A DNA stretch of 64,000 nt from NCBI RefSeq assembly GCF_024266705.1, contig NZ_CP100756.1, positions 3,286,001-3,350,000 of the forward strand. Direction: 5' to 3'. This document shows, one piece after another, positions 52,358 to 61,616 of this stretch. The notes under the pieces are model-generated. The model searched no databases. It worked only from the letters and a program-made list of their open reading frames with translations, and was not told where the DNA came from. Position 1 is the first letter of the stretch. Each line of letters begins with the position of its first letter. The stretch is from Natrinema gelatinilyticum. Lineage in GTDB: Archaea; Halobacteriota; Halobacteria; Halobacteriales; Natrialbaceae. The translations under genes were made by a program, and so were the position numbers.

Positions 52358-53410
52358 ATGGAGACGACCCATCGGGTGTTCGTCGGTGACTCGCGCGAGC
52401 TCTCTCAGGTAGCGGACGGCTCCGTCGAACTCGTCGTGACATCCCCCCCGTATCCGATGATCGAAATGTGGGACGACCTCTTTGCTGAACTCGATCCGGC
52501 GATCAGCGACGCGCTGGCGTCGGGGAACGGACGTCGGGCGTTCGATGCGATGCACGCCCAGCTCGAGTACGTCTGGGACGAACTCGAGCGGGTGCTGGTC
52601 GACGGCGGGATCGCCTGTATCAACGTGGGTGATGCGACGCGGTCGGTCGACGGAAGTTTTCGGGTCTATCCGAACCACGCCCGGATTCTCGAAGCGTTCG
52701 AGCAACGGGGATTCGAACCGTTGCCTGATATTCTCTGGCGAAAACCGGCCAACAGTGTAGCCAAGTTCATGGGCAGCGGGATGATTCCGCCGAACGCCTA
52801 CGTTACCCTCGAACACGAGTACGTCCTGGTCTTCCGAAACGGCGGGACGAGTCGCGAGTTCGAGCCGCGAGCAGACCGTCGGTACGAGGCAGCGTACTTC
52901 TGGGAGGAGCGCAACCGCTGGTTCTCCGACGTCTGGACTGACGTCGTGGGCGAACTGCAGACGATCAATGAGGGAGACGAGGAGCTTCGGGAACGCTCGG
53001 CGGCCTACCCGCTCGAGATCCCGTACCGTCTCCTCTGTATGTACTCGACCTACGGCGACACCGTCCTCGATCCGTTCTGGGGAACCGGGACGACTACGCT
53101 TGCGGCGATGTGTGCCGGCCGGCACTCGATCGGTTCGGAACTCGAGAACGCGTTCGTCGAGGTGTTCGACGAACGCGTCGAGGATGTGCCAGCTCTATCG
53201 CAGTCGGTCGGCCGTTCGCGTCTCGAGCGCCACCGGGCGTTCGTGGAACGGCGCCGAGAGGCCGGCAAGCCGATTTCGTACGACGCCGAGTATTACGAGA
53301 CGCCGGTCGTGACGAAAATGGAACGCGAGATCAAACTCCGGAAGGCACGAACGGTCGATCGGATCGAAGACGGCTATCGGGTCGAGCACGCGCCACTCGC
53401 GGGGGATTGA
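52358..53410 (+). CDS. zim: Site-specific DNA N4-cytosine methyltransferase, Zim-like (CTAG type)
   Basis: 350 residues. Catalytic motif IV is TSPPYPM (from residue 28), the SPPY form of N4-cytosine methylases. The AdoMet-binding motif I comes later as LDPFWGTGTTTLAAMCAGRH, the beta-class order. No endonuclease gene is adjacent. It resembles the solitary methylase conserved across haloarchaea that modifies CTAG (Zim of Haloferax). CTAG is scarce in this window, in line with that. The specificity is inferred from family, not demonstrated here. Confidence 0.8.
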   Translation: METTHRVFVGDSRELSQVADGSVELVVTSPPYPMIEMWDDLFAELDPAISDALASGNGRRAFDAMHAQLEYVWDELERVLVDGGIACINVGDATRSVDGSFRVYPNHARILEAFEQRGFEPLPDILWRKPANSVAKFMGSGMIPPNAYVTLEHEYVLVFRNGGTSREFEPRADRRYEAAYFWEERNRWFSDVWTDVVGELQTINEGDEELRERSAAYPLEIPYRLLCMYSTYGDTVLDPFWGTGTTTLAAMCAGRHSIGSELENAFVEVFDERVEDVPALSQSVGRSRLERHRAFVERRREAGKPISYDAEYYETPVVTKMEREIKLRKARTVDRIEDGYRVEHAPLAGD

Positions 53411-53483
53411 GGTCTCGTTCAGGAGGCGACGTACTAGTTTCGAGACGCGAGGCGTCGGCTGCTCCAGGAACGCCGCGCTGACT

Positions 53484-53535
53484 GGTTTCGCCGGTTTCGT
53501 GGGTTTCGTTGGTTCGTCAGTTTCGCCGGTTCCGG
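53484..53535. repeat. Degenerate 9-base tandem repeat
   Basis: About five to six imperfect copies of GGTTTCGNN run in tandem (for example GGTTTCGCC then GGTTTCGTG then GGTTTCGTT) just upstream of the Bat-type regulator gene. No reading frame uses them on the plus strand. They could be slippage products or binding sites. Confidence 0.6.
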
Positions 53536-53613
53536 ATGCCAAGCCAGTATCGGCCCGGTTGTCGGACCTGAAACCGACGCGAAGTTTTTACCTCCGCCGG
53601 CCTCAGCAGGAGT

Positions 53614-56600
53614 ATGGTTCGCGGTCTCGAGAAATCCGAGGCGATTCCCGTTCGAACGCTCGCCGTCGGTTCGTCCGAGTGGCTCCGGACGTCGACGGCG
53701 GGACTCGCGGATGAATCGGTGACGATAACAGGAACCGTCTCGTCCGCTTCCGAACTTACGGACGAACTGCTCGACGGAACACACTGTATCTTGACCGACG
53801 ATCGTGACCTTCTCGAAGCGATCGACGGGAGCTGTCCGATCGTTTACGCTGTCGACCCGGCGGCAAACGAGTCGATCGACGGACTCCTCGCTGACGGTGC
53901 CGCCGAGGTGGTTGCCAAGACGACCATTCAGGAGCCCCCGCTTTTGGCCCATCGGCTCCGGCGGACGATTGGGTTCACCCCGTTGCAGTCCGAATCAGAC
54001 CGCTCGGGGGAGTGGTATCGAAGGGTCATCGAACAGTCGTCGGATCTGATCGTCGTCACTGACGAAAGCGGGACGATCAAGTACGTCAGTCCCGGCGTCG
54101 AACGCGTCGGGGGATTCGATCGGGACGAACTGCGCGGGTCCCAGATTTTCGACTACGTTCATTCGGATGATACCCAGAAGGTGATCGACAATCTCGAGGC
54201 CGTGGGCGAGGCCGGCACGGGATCGACACGAACAGTCGAGTACACGTGTCAACACGCAGATGGTTCGTGGTTCGTTCACAAAGCTTCGCTCACGAACTGC
54301 CTGAAAGACGATCCCATAGACGGTATCGTCGCGTCGATCCGGGACATTACGGAGTATCACCGGATCGAACAGGAGTTGAACGAATCTTTCAAACGCGTGA
54401 CCGATGCGTTCTACGCGCTGGACTCGGAGTGGCGCTTCAGCTACGTCAACGAGCGCACGCTCGAGTTGATCGATCACGAACGTACTGACTTGCTCGGAAA
54501 GAAGATCCTCGACGTCTTTCCGGACATGAAGGGAACGGATTTCCAGTCCGCTGCAATCGAGGCAATGGACACACAGGAGCCACAAACTATCGAAGCCTAC
54601 TTTGAACCATACGACGCGTGGATCGAGGCGAACATCTATCCGTCCCCGTCGGGAATCTCCGTCTACTGGCGTGACGTAAGCGACCGTATCGAGCGCGAGC
54701 AGGATCTGGCCGAACGAACGGAGCGATTACAGACGCTCGTCGAGAACGCCCCCCTCGTCCTGTTCGTCATCGACACCGATGGCAGCTTCACGCTCTCGGA
54801 GGGTCGTGGCCTCGAGAACCTCGGATTCGACTCCGAAGAGATCGTCGACACGTCCTATTCAGACTTACTCGAGGACTACCCTGCCATTCGCGACGACGCG
54901 CAGGAGGCTCTCGAGGGCGAATCAGTTCACTCGCGTAGGGAGCTCGGCGATCGCGTTTTCGAAATGTGGTACCGACCGATCAGGGCCGACGGCGGTGTCA
55001 ACCGCGTGATCGGCGTCGCAAGCGATGTCACCGAGCGGGTTCGGTATCAGGACGCGCTCGGCGCCCTTCACGAAGCGACGAGCCATCTCCTGGCTGTCGA
55101 ATCGGACCATACGGCCTATGAGTACATCGTGGACGTCGCAAGCGACGTTCTCGATCTCGCCAGCGCGGTTTACCGGTTCGACGACCAGGAAAACGAACTC
55201 GTTCCGGCGGCGACCTCTCCGGCGTTCGAGTCGACGTTCGGCTCGCCACCTCGGCTCCAGCCAAACGACAGCATCGCCTGGGAGACGTTCGTCTCCGGCG
55301 AGCCGACCGTTTACGACGACGTCAGAACCGCCGATATCGTTTACGACGAGATGACCGATGCACGGAGCGGTCTGTACGTATCGCTTGGCGAACACGGGGT
55401 TCTCGTTGCGCACTCGGAAACCATCGGGGAGTACGATACCAACGCCGTCGAACTCGCGAAGCTGTTTGCGACCGCGGCAGAGGCCGCACTCGATCGAATC
55501 GGCCGGGCGCGTCGGTTGCGAGAACGTGAGCGAGAACTAAAACAGCAGAACGAACATCTCGAGCGGCTCAACGACGCCAACGACGTGCGCCAGGAAATCG
55601 AACAGCTCCTGTTGATGGCCGACTCCAGAACGGAGATCGAACGCGGCATTCCCGAACGTCTCGTCGACCTCGAGCCGTGTTCGCTGGCCTGGATCGGTGA
55701 GCCCGATCCCAGCGGCAACCAGCTCCGGCCGTGGTCACACGACGGGCTCGAGCGCGGTTATCTCGACGCCGTAACTGTGACCGCAGTCGACGATACAGCC
55801 GCCGAACCGGCGGGACGAGCGGCCCGCACGCAGACCGAAATCTACGTCGGCAACATCGCGGAGTCGGTCCACGACGGCGAGTGGCGGGTCGCGGCCCTGT
55901 CCCGAAACTTTCAATCCGTGTACGCGGTCCCGCTCGTGTACGACGACTTCCTCTACGGTGTCCTCTCGATTTACAGTGAGGAACGGGACGGGTTCGACGA
56001 AACGCTTCGATCGACACTGTCGAAACTCGGAGAGACGATCGCCTACGCGATCGACGCCGTCAAACGAAAGAAAGTGTTACTGGGCGACAACCGCACGGAA
56101 GTGGAACTCGAGGTTGCAGCGGACGCCACGCTGTCTCAGTTCGCCGGGCAGCTCGGTAAACCGGTTACGTACGAAGGTGCAACAGCACGTACCGACGGAA
56201 CGCAGATCGTTTTCGCCGCTATCGAAGGGTCGATCGACGGCCTCGCAGACGCAGTCGATTGCACGTCGCTCGACGGAATTAGCGCGGTTTCGATTATCGC
56301 CGAACACGACGGCGGAACGTTACTCCAGCTACAGTTCACCGAGCCATTTCTGGGAACGATCGCTGATACACACGGGGCGCGGTTACGGGAGTTCGTCGCG
56401 GAGGAATCGGGCGGCCGTGCAATCGTGGACGTTCCCGACGGAGTCGAGATTCGAGAAGTGTTATCGGGAATTAACCGGAGCGGTCCGTCAGTCCACATGG
56501 TCGCTCGACGCGAACAGACAACTGACGACCTGTCGACGCTTAGCGGCCCCGCCCGCAACACGTTGCTCTCTACGTTCACGGATCGCCAGCGAGAAGTGGT

Positions 56601-56772
56601 GCAGACCGCCTACCACGGCGGTTTTTTCGACTGGCCCCGACAGGCGACTGGCGAGGAGATAGCGGCGTCACTCGACATTTCTTCGCCTGCATTCCACAAA
56701 CACGTCCGATCCGCCGAACGAAAGTTGTTCGCGTCGCTTTTCGACGGACCGACGACGGAGGGGGTTAACTGA
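53614..56772 (+). CDS. Bat-type (bacterio-opsin activator family) PAS/GAF sensor-regulator
   Basis: 1052 residues. A receiver-like N-terminal region (about 12-120) precedes three PAS domains (about 130-250, 255-365 and 370-485) and two GAF-type regions (about 490-640 and 670-810). Then come a Bat-specific domain and a C-terminal HTH_10 helix-turn-helix from about residue 990 (FTDRQREVVQTAYHGGFFDW). No histidine-kinase core is present, so it combines sensing and DNA binding in one protein. It probably senses light, redox state or oxygen and activates transcription. The HalOD1 gene follows about 110 bases downstream. Confidence 0.92.
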   Translation: MVRGLEKSEAIPVRTLAVGSSEWLRTSTAGLADESVTITGTVSSASELTDELLDGTHCILTDDRDLLEAIDGSCPIVYAVDPAANESIDGLLADGAAEVVAKTTIQEPPLLAHRLRRTIGFTPLQSESDRSGEWYRRVIEQSSDLIVVTDESGTIKYVSPGVERVGGFDRDELRGSQIFDYVHSDDTQKVIDNLEAVGEAGTGSTRTVEYTCQHADGSWFVHKASLTNCLKDDPIDGIVASIRDITEYHRIEQELNESFKRVTDAFYALDSEWRFSYVNERTLELIDHERTDLLGKKILDVFPDMKGTDFQSAAIEAMDTQEPQTIEAYFEPYDAWIEANIYPSPSGISVYWRDVSDRIEREQDLAERTERLQTLVENAPLVLFVIDTDGSFTLSEGRGLENLGFDSEEIVDTSYSDLLEDYPAIRDDAQEALEGESVHSRRELGDRVFEMWYRPIRADGGVNRVIGVASDVTERVRYQDALGALHEATSHLLAVESDHTAYEYIVDVASDVLDLASAVYRFDDQENELVPAATSPAFESTFGSPPRLQPNDSIAWETFVSGEPTVYDDVRTADIVYDEMTDARSGLYVSLGEHGVLVAHSETIGEYDTNAVELAKLFATAAEAALDRIGRARRLRERERELKQQNEHLERLNDANDVRQEIEQLLLMADSRTEIERGIPERLVDLEPCSLAWIGEPDPSGNQLRPWSHDGLERGYLDAVTVTAVDDTAAEPAGRAARTQTEIYVGNIAESVHDGEWRVAALSRNFQSVYAVPLVYDDFLYGVLSIYSEERDGFDETLRSTLSKLGETIAYAIDAVKRKKVLLGDNRTEVELEVAADATLSQFAGQLGKPVTYEGATARTDGTQIVFAAIEGSIDGLADAVDCTSLDGISAVSIIAEHDGGTLLQLQFTEPFLGTIADTHGARLREFVAEESGGRAIVDVPDGVEIREVLSGINRSGPSVHMVARREQTTDDLSTLSGPARNTLLSTFTDRQREVVQTAYHGGFFDWPRQATGEEIAASLDISSPAFHKHVRSAERKLFASLFDGPTTEGVN

Positions 56773-56881
56773 TTAACCCTCTTTCGACGCAGCTATTACA
56801 CAGTTAACGATCAGGTTCTTTGCAACAACTCGTGAACGAAGAGATGACTTCCCATTGACGTACTGGGGGTACGTACAAACT

Positions 56882-57181
56882 ATGACCGAGACGAGTTCAC
56901 GATCACCGTCGACTACGATGGGGGATCACTATTCAGTGCAGTACGATCGACTCGACGACCAACCGCTTAGCGTTGCCGTAGCGGAGGCCGTTGCAACATT
57001 TTGTAACGAGGACGTAACCGAGCTCGACCCGCTCCATTACTCGATCAACGCAGACGCGCTCGAGCGACTGTTCGAACCGCGTGCGGACGGACTTCGTTCG
57101 AGTGGATCGGTCACGTTCGGGTATTGCGATTGTCTGATTTCGATCACGGCGGACGGCGAAATACGCGTCGAATCGGTCTAG
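56882..57181 (+). CDS. HalOD1 output-domain protein
   Basis: 99 residues from ATG 56882. SVAVAEAVATFCNEDVTELD, PLHYSINADALERLF and SVTFGYCDCLISITADGEIR match the haloarchaeal output domain HalOD1, often fused to receiver domains or found alone. Its position behind a Bat-type regulator supports a role in signal output. The upstream ATG at 56855 is less likely. Confidence 0.9.
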   Translation: MTETSSRSPSTTMGDHYSVQYDRLDDQPLSVAVAEAVATFCNEDVTELDPLHYSINADALERLFEPRADGLRSSGSVTFGYCDCLISITADGEIRVESV

Positions 57182-57389
57182 CACTCGATTCTATACGCGC
57201 GGTCTCGGCGTCTCGTGGCCCTTTTTTGGTCGAGTTCATCGATAGCGACAGGTCGTCCTCTCGCTGTTCCACAGGCCCTCATATCCTGCGTCTACGGCCC
57301 GAGATATTCCACGTCCATGCCACCAGCGGTAGCGCAGGATACATACTACGTTCCCACAAGAGTAAGCGGATCGACGACGAAGCTGTTGC

Positions 57390-58265
57390 ATGCTCGCTCG
57401 AATCCTGGTTCCGATAGACGGGAGCGACCCTTCGAACGCTGCCCTCGGACACGCACTGGACATCGCCGCCGAACGGGGAGCGACAGTTCACCTACTCAAC
57501 GTCACCGATACGAACCAGCCGAGTCTCACGCGCCTCGACGGCGACGTCCGCGAGCAGGAAGGCGCCGAAATCGTGTCGGCTGCAGTCGAGATGGCCGAGC
57601 GACGGGGCGTGTCCGTCGTGACGGACGTCATTCAGGGGGATCCTCGATCCGTCATCGTCGAACATGCGACCGCCGACGACTTCGATCTCGTCGTAATGGG
57701 TGCGCACGGTCGACGCGGACTCGAGGAGTACGTGCTCGGGAGCACGACGGATTACGTCGTCAACCGAAGCGAGGTTCCGGTATTGACGGCTCGTTCCGCC
57801 GACGACGTGACGCTGACGTACCCCTACACTGATATTCTCGTTCCGACCGACGGGAGCGATCACGCGACGGAAGCGCTGGAACTGGGGGCGACGTTCGCGA
57901 AGCGAACTGGTGCGCGGCTCCACCTCCTTTCGGTCGTCGACGAACTCCCCGAAGTGATCGATGCCGGATCCGCAGAGCTCCCCGCGCAACTCGAGGAGAA
58001 CGTTCAGAACGTTCTCGACGAGGCGAAAGCGACTGCCGAAGCGGCCGGCATCGAGGACGTGACGACGACTCTCGAAACCGGATCGATGCCGCGCGAGGTC
58101 ACGGCCTACGCCAATTCGCAGGGGATCGATCTCGTCGTGATGGGAACGCACGGCCACACTGGTCTCGACCGTCACCTCCTCGGCAGTTTCACCGAGCGGG
58201 TCATTCAAACGTCTCCGGTGCCCGTTCTCACGACGAGACGAGCCGAAACGGACGAGAGCGATTGA
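57390..58265 (+). CDS. Tandem universal stress protein (two UspA domains)
   Basis: 291 residues made of two UspA domains (about 1-138 and 146-285). Both end in the complete ATP-binding motif: VVMGAHGRRGLEEYVLGSTT and VVMGTHGHTGLDRHLLGSFT. Each domain opens with a strand and a P-(T/I)-D-G-S loop (LVPIDGSDPS and LVPTDGSDHA). It binds ATP, probably as a stress-responsive regulator. No partner gene is overlapping. Confidence 0.95.
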   Translation: MLARILVPIDGSDPSNAALGHALDIAAERGATVHLLNVTDTNQPSLTRLDGDVREQEGAEIVSAAVEMAERRGVSVVTDVIQGDPRSVIVEHATADDFDLVVMGAHGRRGLEEYVLGSTTDYVVNRSEVPVLTARSADDVTLTYPYTDILVPTDGSDHATEALELGATFAKRTGARLHLLSVVDELPEVIDAGSAELPAQLEENVQNVLDEAKATAEAAGIEDVTTTLETGSMPREVTAYANSQGIDLVVMGTHGHTGLDRHLLGSFTERVIQTSPVPVLTTRRAETDESD

Positions 58266-58392
58266 GACCCACTGACTGACTGAATTGTACGAATCTCAAC
58301 GAGGTATATAGAAAAAGTACAAATAGCTCGATTTTAAAGCGTCAAGGGATGGTGCCACCGACGGTGATCGAGAATTCGATGGTGATGGACTG

Positions 58393-59814
58393 GTGAATGC
58401 GCAATCGCTCCCCTCGTTTGCTCGCGTTCGCTCGGAGATTACGAGAAATCGGCTCCGAGCCACACTCGCCGTTCTCATCCTCGTATCGGCGGCAGCCGTC
58501 GCCGCCAGCGCATCCGCGGAGGGAATTTCGACGGCCTCGAAAGAGAGCGTTCCGGACGCACCGGCGACAGAAAATCATACCGTCGTCACCGAATCGGGAC
58601 GTGCGGGGACCATTACCGCCTATGCACCCGACGGTGAGGTCCTCTATTACAACAATTCGCGGACGAAGTACTTCGACGTCGATCCGGTCGACGGCGATCC
58701 GCTGACCGTCGAGTACGCCGCGACGGACACGATCCACACAGCGGGACCGACCTGCGGTGATCCGCCGTGTACCAGAAACGTCATCGAACGTGCCGACCTC
58801 GAGACCGGCGACGTCGAGGTCATCTACGAGCGCTACGACTACAAGGAGTACGCCGGTGAGTGGCACGACATCGATCGTATCAACGAGACGCACGTCGTCG
58901 TCGCCGACATGGTCTCCGACCAGGTCTTCGTCGTGAACACCGAGACGGAGGTCGTCGAGTGGCTCTGGGATGCTCAGAGCGACTTCCCGCTCGACGGTGG
59001 CCACTCGTGGCCTCGAGACTGGGCCCACATCAACGACGTCGAGTACATCGAGAGCGGTCAGATGGAGGGCCGTATCATGGCCAGCCTGCGGAATCAGGAT
59101 CAAGTGGTTTTCCTCGACCGACAGGAGGGGCTGCTGGGGAACTGGACGCTCGGTGGCGAGAACGAACACGATATCCTCCACGAGCAGCACAACCCTGATT
59201 TCATCCCCGAGAGCGACGGCGGTCCGGCCGTCGTCGTCGCCGACTCCGAGAACGGCCAGATAAAGGAATTCCAGCGCGAGGACGGCGAGTGGAAGCGAAC
59301 CTGGTTGTGGGAGGACGATCGGATCCAGTGGCCGCGGGACGCCGATCGACTCCCGAACGGGAACACCTTGATCACCGACACCCACGGCAACCGCGTGATG
59401 GAGGTCAACGAGTCCGGCGAAATCGTGTGGGAGGTCGGATCGACGCTCCCCTACGAAGCCGAACGCCTCGAGACCGGTGACGAGAGCCAGAGCGGTCAGA
59501 GCGCGGCCGCCCTCGGCCTCGAGTCCAGAACGCCCGAAGAGATCGGCAGCGAGGGCGGTGGTGATGGCGGAGAGGGGATGATCACGTTCGAACCCCTCGA
59601 GTATCTCGGCGGCGTCGTCGAGTGGGCGCTCCCCCACCGGATCTACAACGCCTTGCTCTTCGCGAGTCCAGTCTGGATGGGGTCGTCGGACTTCGCCGCG
59701 ATCGGGATCGTGCTTTTGACCGGGCTGACGTGGGCCAGCCTCGAGGTCAGGTGGCAACTCCACGATGCCGGGGTCAGGTTCCGCCTCCCGATGTACCGCC
59801 AAAGCGGCGACTGA
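58393..59814 (+). CDS. Arylsulfotransferase (ASST)-like beta-propeller membrane protein
   Basis: 473 residues from GTG 58393. A hydrophobic helix (about residues 23-43) places the following domain outside. The middle is a beta-propeller with repeated blade motifs such as WPRDADRLPNGNTLITDTHG and VVADMVSDQVFVVNTETEVV. A second membrane helix lies near residue 437 (SSDFAAIGIVLLTGLTW). It matches the haloarchaeal family annotated as arylsulfotransferase or ASST-like. Catalysis is unproven. Confidence 0.8.
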   Translation: MNAQSLPSFARVRSEITRNRLRATLAVLILVSAAAVAASASAEGISTASKESVPDAPATENHTVVTESGRAGTITAYAPDGEVLYYNNSRTKYFDVDPVDGDPLTVEYAATDTIHTAGPTCGDPPCTRNVIERADLETGDVEVIYERYDYKEYAGEWHDIDRINETHVVVADMVSDQVFVVNTETEVVEWLWDAQSDFPLDGGHSWPRDWAHINDVEYIESGQMEGRIMASLRNQDQVVFLDRQEGLLGNWTLGGENEHDILHEQHNPDFIPESDGGPAVVVADSENGQIKEFQREDGEWKRTWLWEDDRIQWPRDADRLPNGNTLITDTHGNRVMEVNESGEIVWEVGSTLPYEAERLETGDESQSGQSAAALGLESRTPEEIGSEGGGDGGEGMITFEPLEYLGGVVEWALPHRIYNALLFASPVWMGSSDFAAIGIVLLTGLTWASLEVRWQLHDAGVRFRLPMYRQSGD

Positions 59815-59871
59815 ACGGCTGACATCGGCTTTTCCTCACCGACGATCGAGCCACGAACGGCCGCGTCCGCG

Positions 59872-60393
59872 TCACGCGAGCAGGTGACCTCCGAACAGGT
59901 AGAGACTGGCGAGAATCGTCTGGAAGGATAGCGATCCCGCAGCCGACAGTACGACGAACAATCGTCCGTCCATTTCCGACAGGCCGGCGGGAACAGTGAG
60001 CAGGCCGCGGACGAACAGCATCGTGTTACTCACCGGGACGGCGAGTGGCCCCCACCGGTCGAACCAGCCGTCGAACCGATCGAGTTTGGGTTCCGTGATC
60101 GGGAACCAGCGCTTCTGCAGGACGTATTCGCGCCCGCCGCGACGGACCAGACAGAAGAGACAAAACTGACCGATCGTCGTCCCGACGACGGCGAGTACAA
60201 TGATCGCGATCGCCTGCGAGATCGTCGAACCGATCAGCGCGAGCGCGGCAGGTACGACGAGTTCACTCGGCATGAACCGCAAGAGCATCGCCCCCTCGAG
60301 GATACAGATGCCGAAGAATACAGCGAACCCAATCTCCGACGTGAACATCGACTCGAGCCAGGACGGGGCCTCATCGAGTTGCAACGGATACAT
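59872..60393 (-). CDS. DedA/SNARE-associated family membrane protein
   Basis: 173 residues from ATG 60393, with four to five membrane segments. The conserved core includes MPSELVVPAALALIGSTISQ, the glycine-rich helix AVVGTTIGQFCLFCLVRRGG and WGPLAVPVSNTMLFVRGLLT. In place of the usual family Arg motif there is FVRGLLTVPAGLSEM. DedA proteins are thought to move lipids across membranes. It is convergent with the ASST-like gene. Confidence 0.85.
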   Translation of the reverse strand: MYPLQLDEAPSWLESMFTSEIGFAVFFGICILEGAMLLRFMPSELVVPAALALIGSTISQAIAIIVLAVVGTTIGQFCLFCLVRRGGREYVLQKRWFPITEPKLDRFDGWFDRWGPLAVPVSNTMLFVRGLLTVPAGLSEMDGRLFVVLSAAGSLSFQTILASLYLFGGHLLA

Positions 60394-60522
60394 TATTCGT
60401 GTGTATCCCGTACCAAATCTAAGCATTGTCGATTCCGTGATGCTGGTGGGTTCCCCTACGGCCTTAGAAACGGCACCAGTCGATCATAAACTATGTGATG
60501 TTGCCACACAAACAGCGAGTCG

Positions 60523-60975
60523 ATGGAGACGGGACGAGTGCTCTTTCTCGGGGGTGCATTCTTGACACATGCGTTCGTGGGGTACGCCCTCGTTCGTGGA
60601 TTCACGGACGCCGATCCGCGAATCGGTGTCGTCTTCGGGCTCCTTCCGGACGCTGACTTTTTGTTTCCGGCGGCCTGGGGCTGGCCGCTCGTTCACCGGG
60701 GGCTGACCCACACGCCCCTGTTTGTGCTGACCGTCGTCGCCGGAAGTTACGCGATCAGTCGCTTCCGAGAGACTGCAGTCGCCGTCGGATTGGCGATCGG
60801 ATCGCACGTGCTGATCGATTCGCTCTCGCCGAAGGGAATCGTCTGGTTGTTCCCCTTCGAGACGACCTGGAGTCCAGGTCTCCCAGTTCACAGTCCGACC
60901 GGGACGATCCTTCTCTGGGCCGTGTCGATCGGGATCCTCGGCTGGCGAACGACCGACCGTCGCACGATCGACTAA
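60523..60975 (+). CDS. DUF457 membrane-bound metal-dependent hydrolase (YdjM-like)
   Basis: 150 residues. LLPDADFLFPAAWGWPLVHR followed by GLTHTPLFVL carries the metal-ligand pattern (Asp-x-Asp, then His-Arg-Gly-x-Thr-His), and IGSHVLIDSLSPKGIVWLFP adds the third His/Asp set. Four membrane helices are predicted. It is related to the one at 61042, which is read toward it. Confidence 0.88.
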   Translation: METGRVLFLGGAFLTHAFVGYALVRGFTDADPRIGVVFGLLPDADFLFPAAWGWPLVHRGLTHTPLFVLTVVAGSYAISRFRETAVAVGLAIGSHVLIDSLSPKGIVWLFPFETTWSPGLPVHSPTGTILLWAVSIGILGWRTTDRRTID

Positions 60976-61041
60976 GTGCTGCCTCGAGACCGAGTTCATC
61001 TCGATTTTCGCCCACGAGTGAGCCACGTTCCCTGGCTACGG

Positions 61042-61539
61042 TCAGCTGGTCGGGGGGACGAAGCCCTGGTACGCGACCGTCAGGCCGAGAGACCCGAACA
61101 ACGCGACCGTCCCCAGGAGCAACACGGCCCGATTGATGCGGCTGTTTTTCGACTTGAACCAGTCGAGCGTAACGTGGGCGTTCCAGACGGGGGCGAACGG
61201 TGTAATTCCCATCGGTGTCACGACGTCGCCCGCGAGATGGGCGATGATACCACCGGTCCCGATGACGAAGCCGAACTGGAACGCCTGCGGTATCGAGGGT
61301 CCGACGACGATGAGCCCGGAACCGGCGATCAGTCCGACCACGACGGCGAACCAGACCGTGTGCGTTGGTCCGCGGTGGCGGATCCGCGGCAGCGGCTGGT
61401 CGAGGTCCGGAAGATTCGCGACGCCGACGGCGAGCAACGCCCCGAGCAACGCCAACTCGAGTGACCAGCGGCTGGTCACCAGCGGCAGAAACGGGGCGTA
61501 CAGCAAGGCGTTGAACCCGGAGTGCCCTTCCTGATACAT
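61042..61539 (-). CDS. DUF457 membrane-bound metal-dependent hydrolase, second copy
   Basis: 165 residues from ATG 61539 (MYQEGHSGFNALLYAPFLPL). A GTG at 61620 overlapping the upstream stop as GTGA is an alternative start that would add 27 residues. LPDLDQPLPRIRHRGPTHTV contains the metal pattern, and GIIAHLAGDVVTPMGITPFA the distal His/Asp. Convergent with the first copy, 66 bases apart, and coupled to the UPF0104 gene upstream. Confidence 0.85.
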   Translation of the reverse strand: MYQEGHSGFNALLYAPFLPLVTSRWSLELALLGALLAVGVANLPDLDQPLPRIRHRGPTHTVWFAVVVGLIAGSGLIVVGPSIPQAFQFGFVIGTGGIIAHLAGDVVTPMGITPFAPVWNAHVTLDWFKSKNSRINRAVLLLGTVALFGSLGLTVAYQGFVPPTS

Positions 61540-61616
61540 GGCGGCTGTCTGAGGAAGTCTCGGGACCGGATGGAAATCAACTGCACGGTCGGCCCGGCGG
61601 TCGGTCGATCGGTCGT

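Noticed and set aside
53484..53535. Possible CRISPR array
   Set aside because: The units are 9 bases long, degenerate and directly adjacent, with no spacers.
42416..54000. Integrated element bounded by a duplicated tRNA-Trp end
   Set aside because: I did not find a second copy of the T-arm/acceptor sequence downstream, so no attachment-site pair is claimed.
58342..59802. 486-codon minus-strand open frame
   Set aside because: It is antisense to the ASST-like gene; the hydrophobic pattern is only the complement of its propeller strands.
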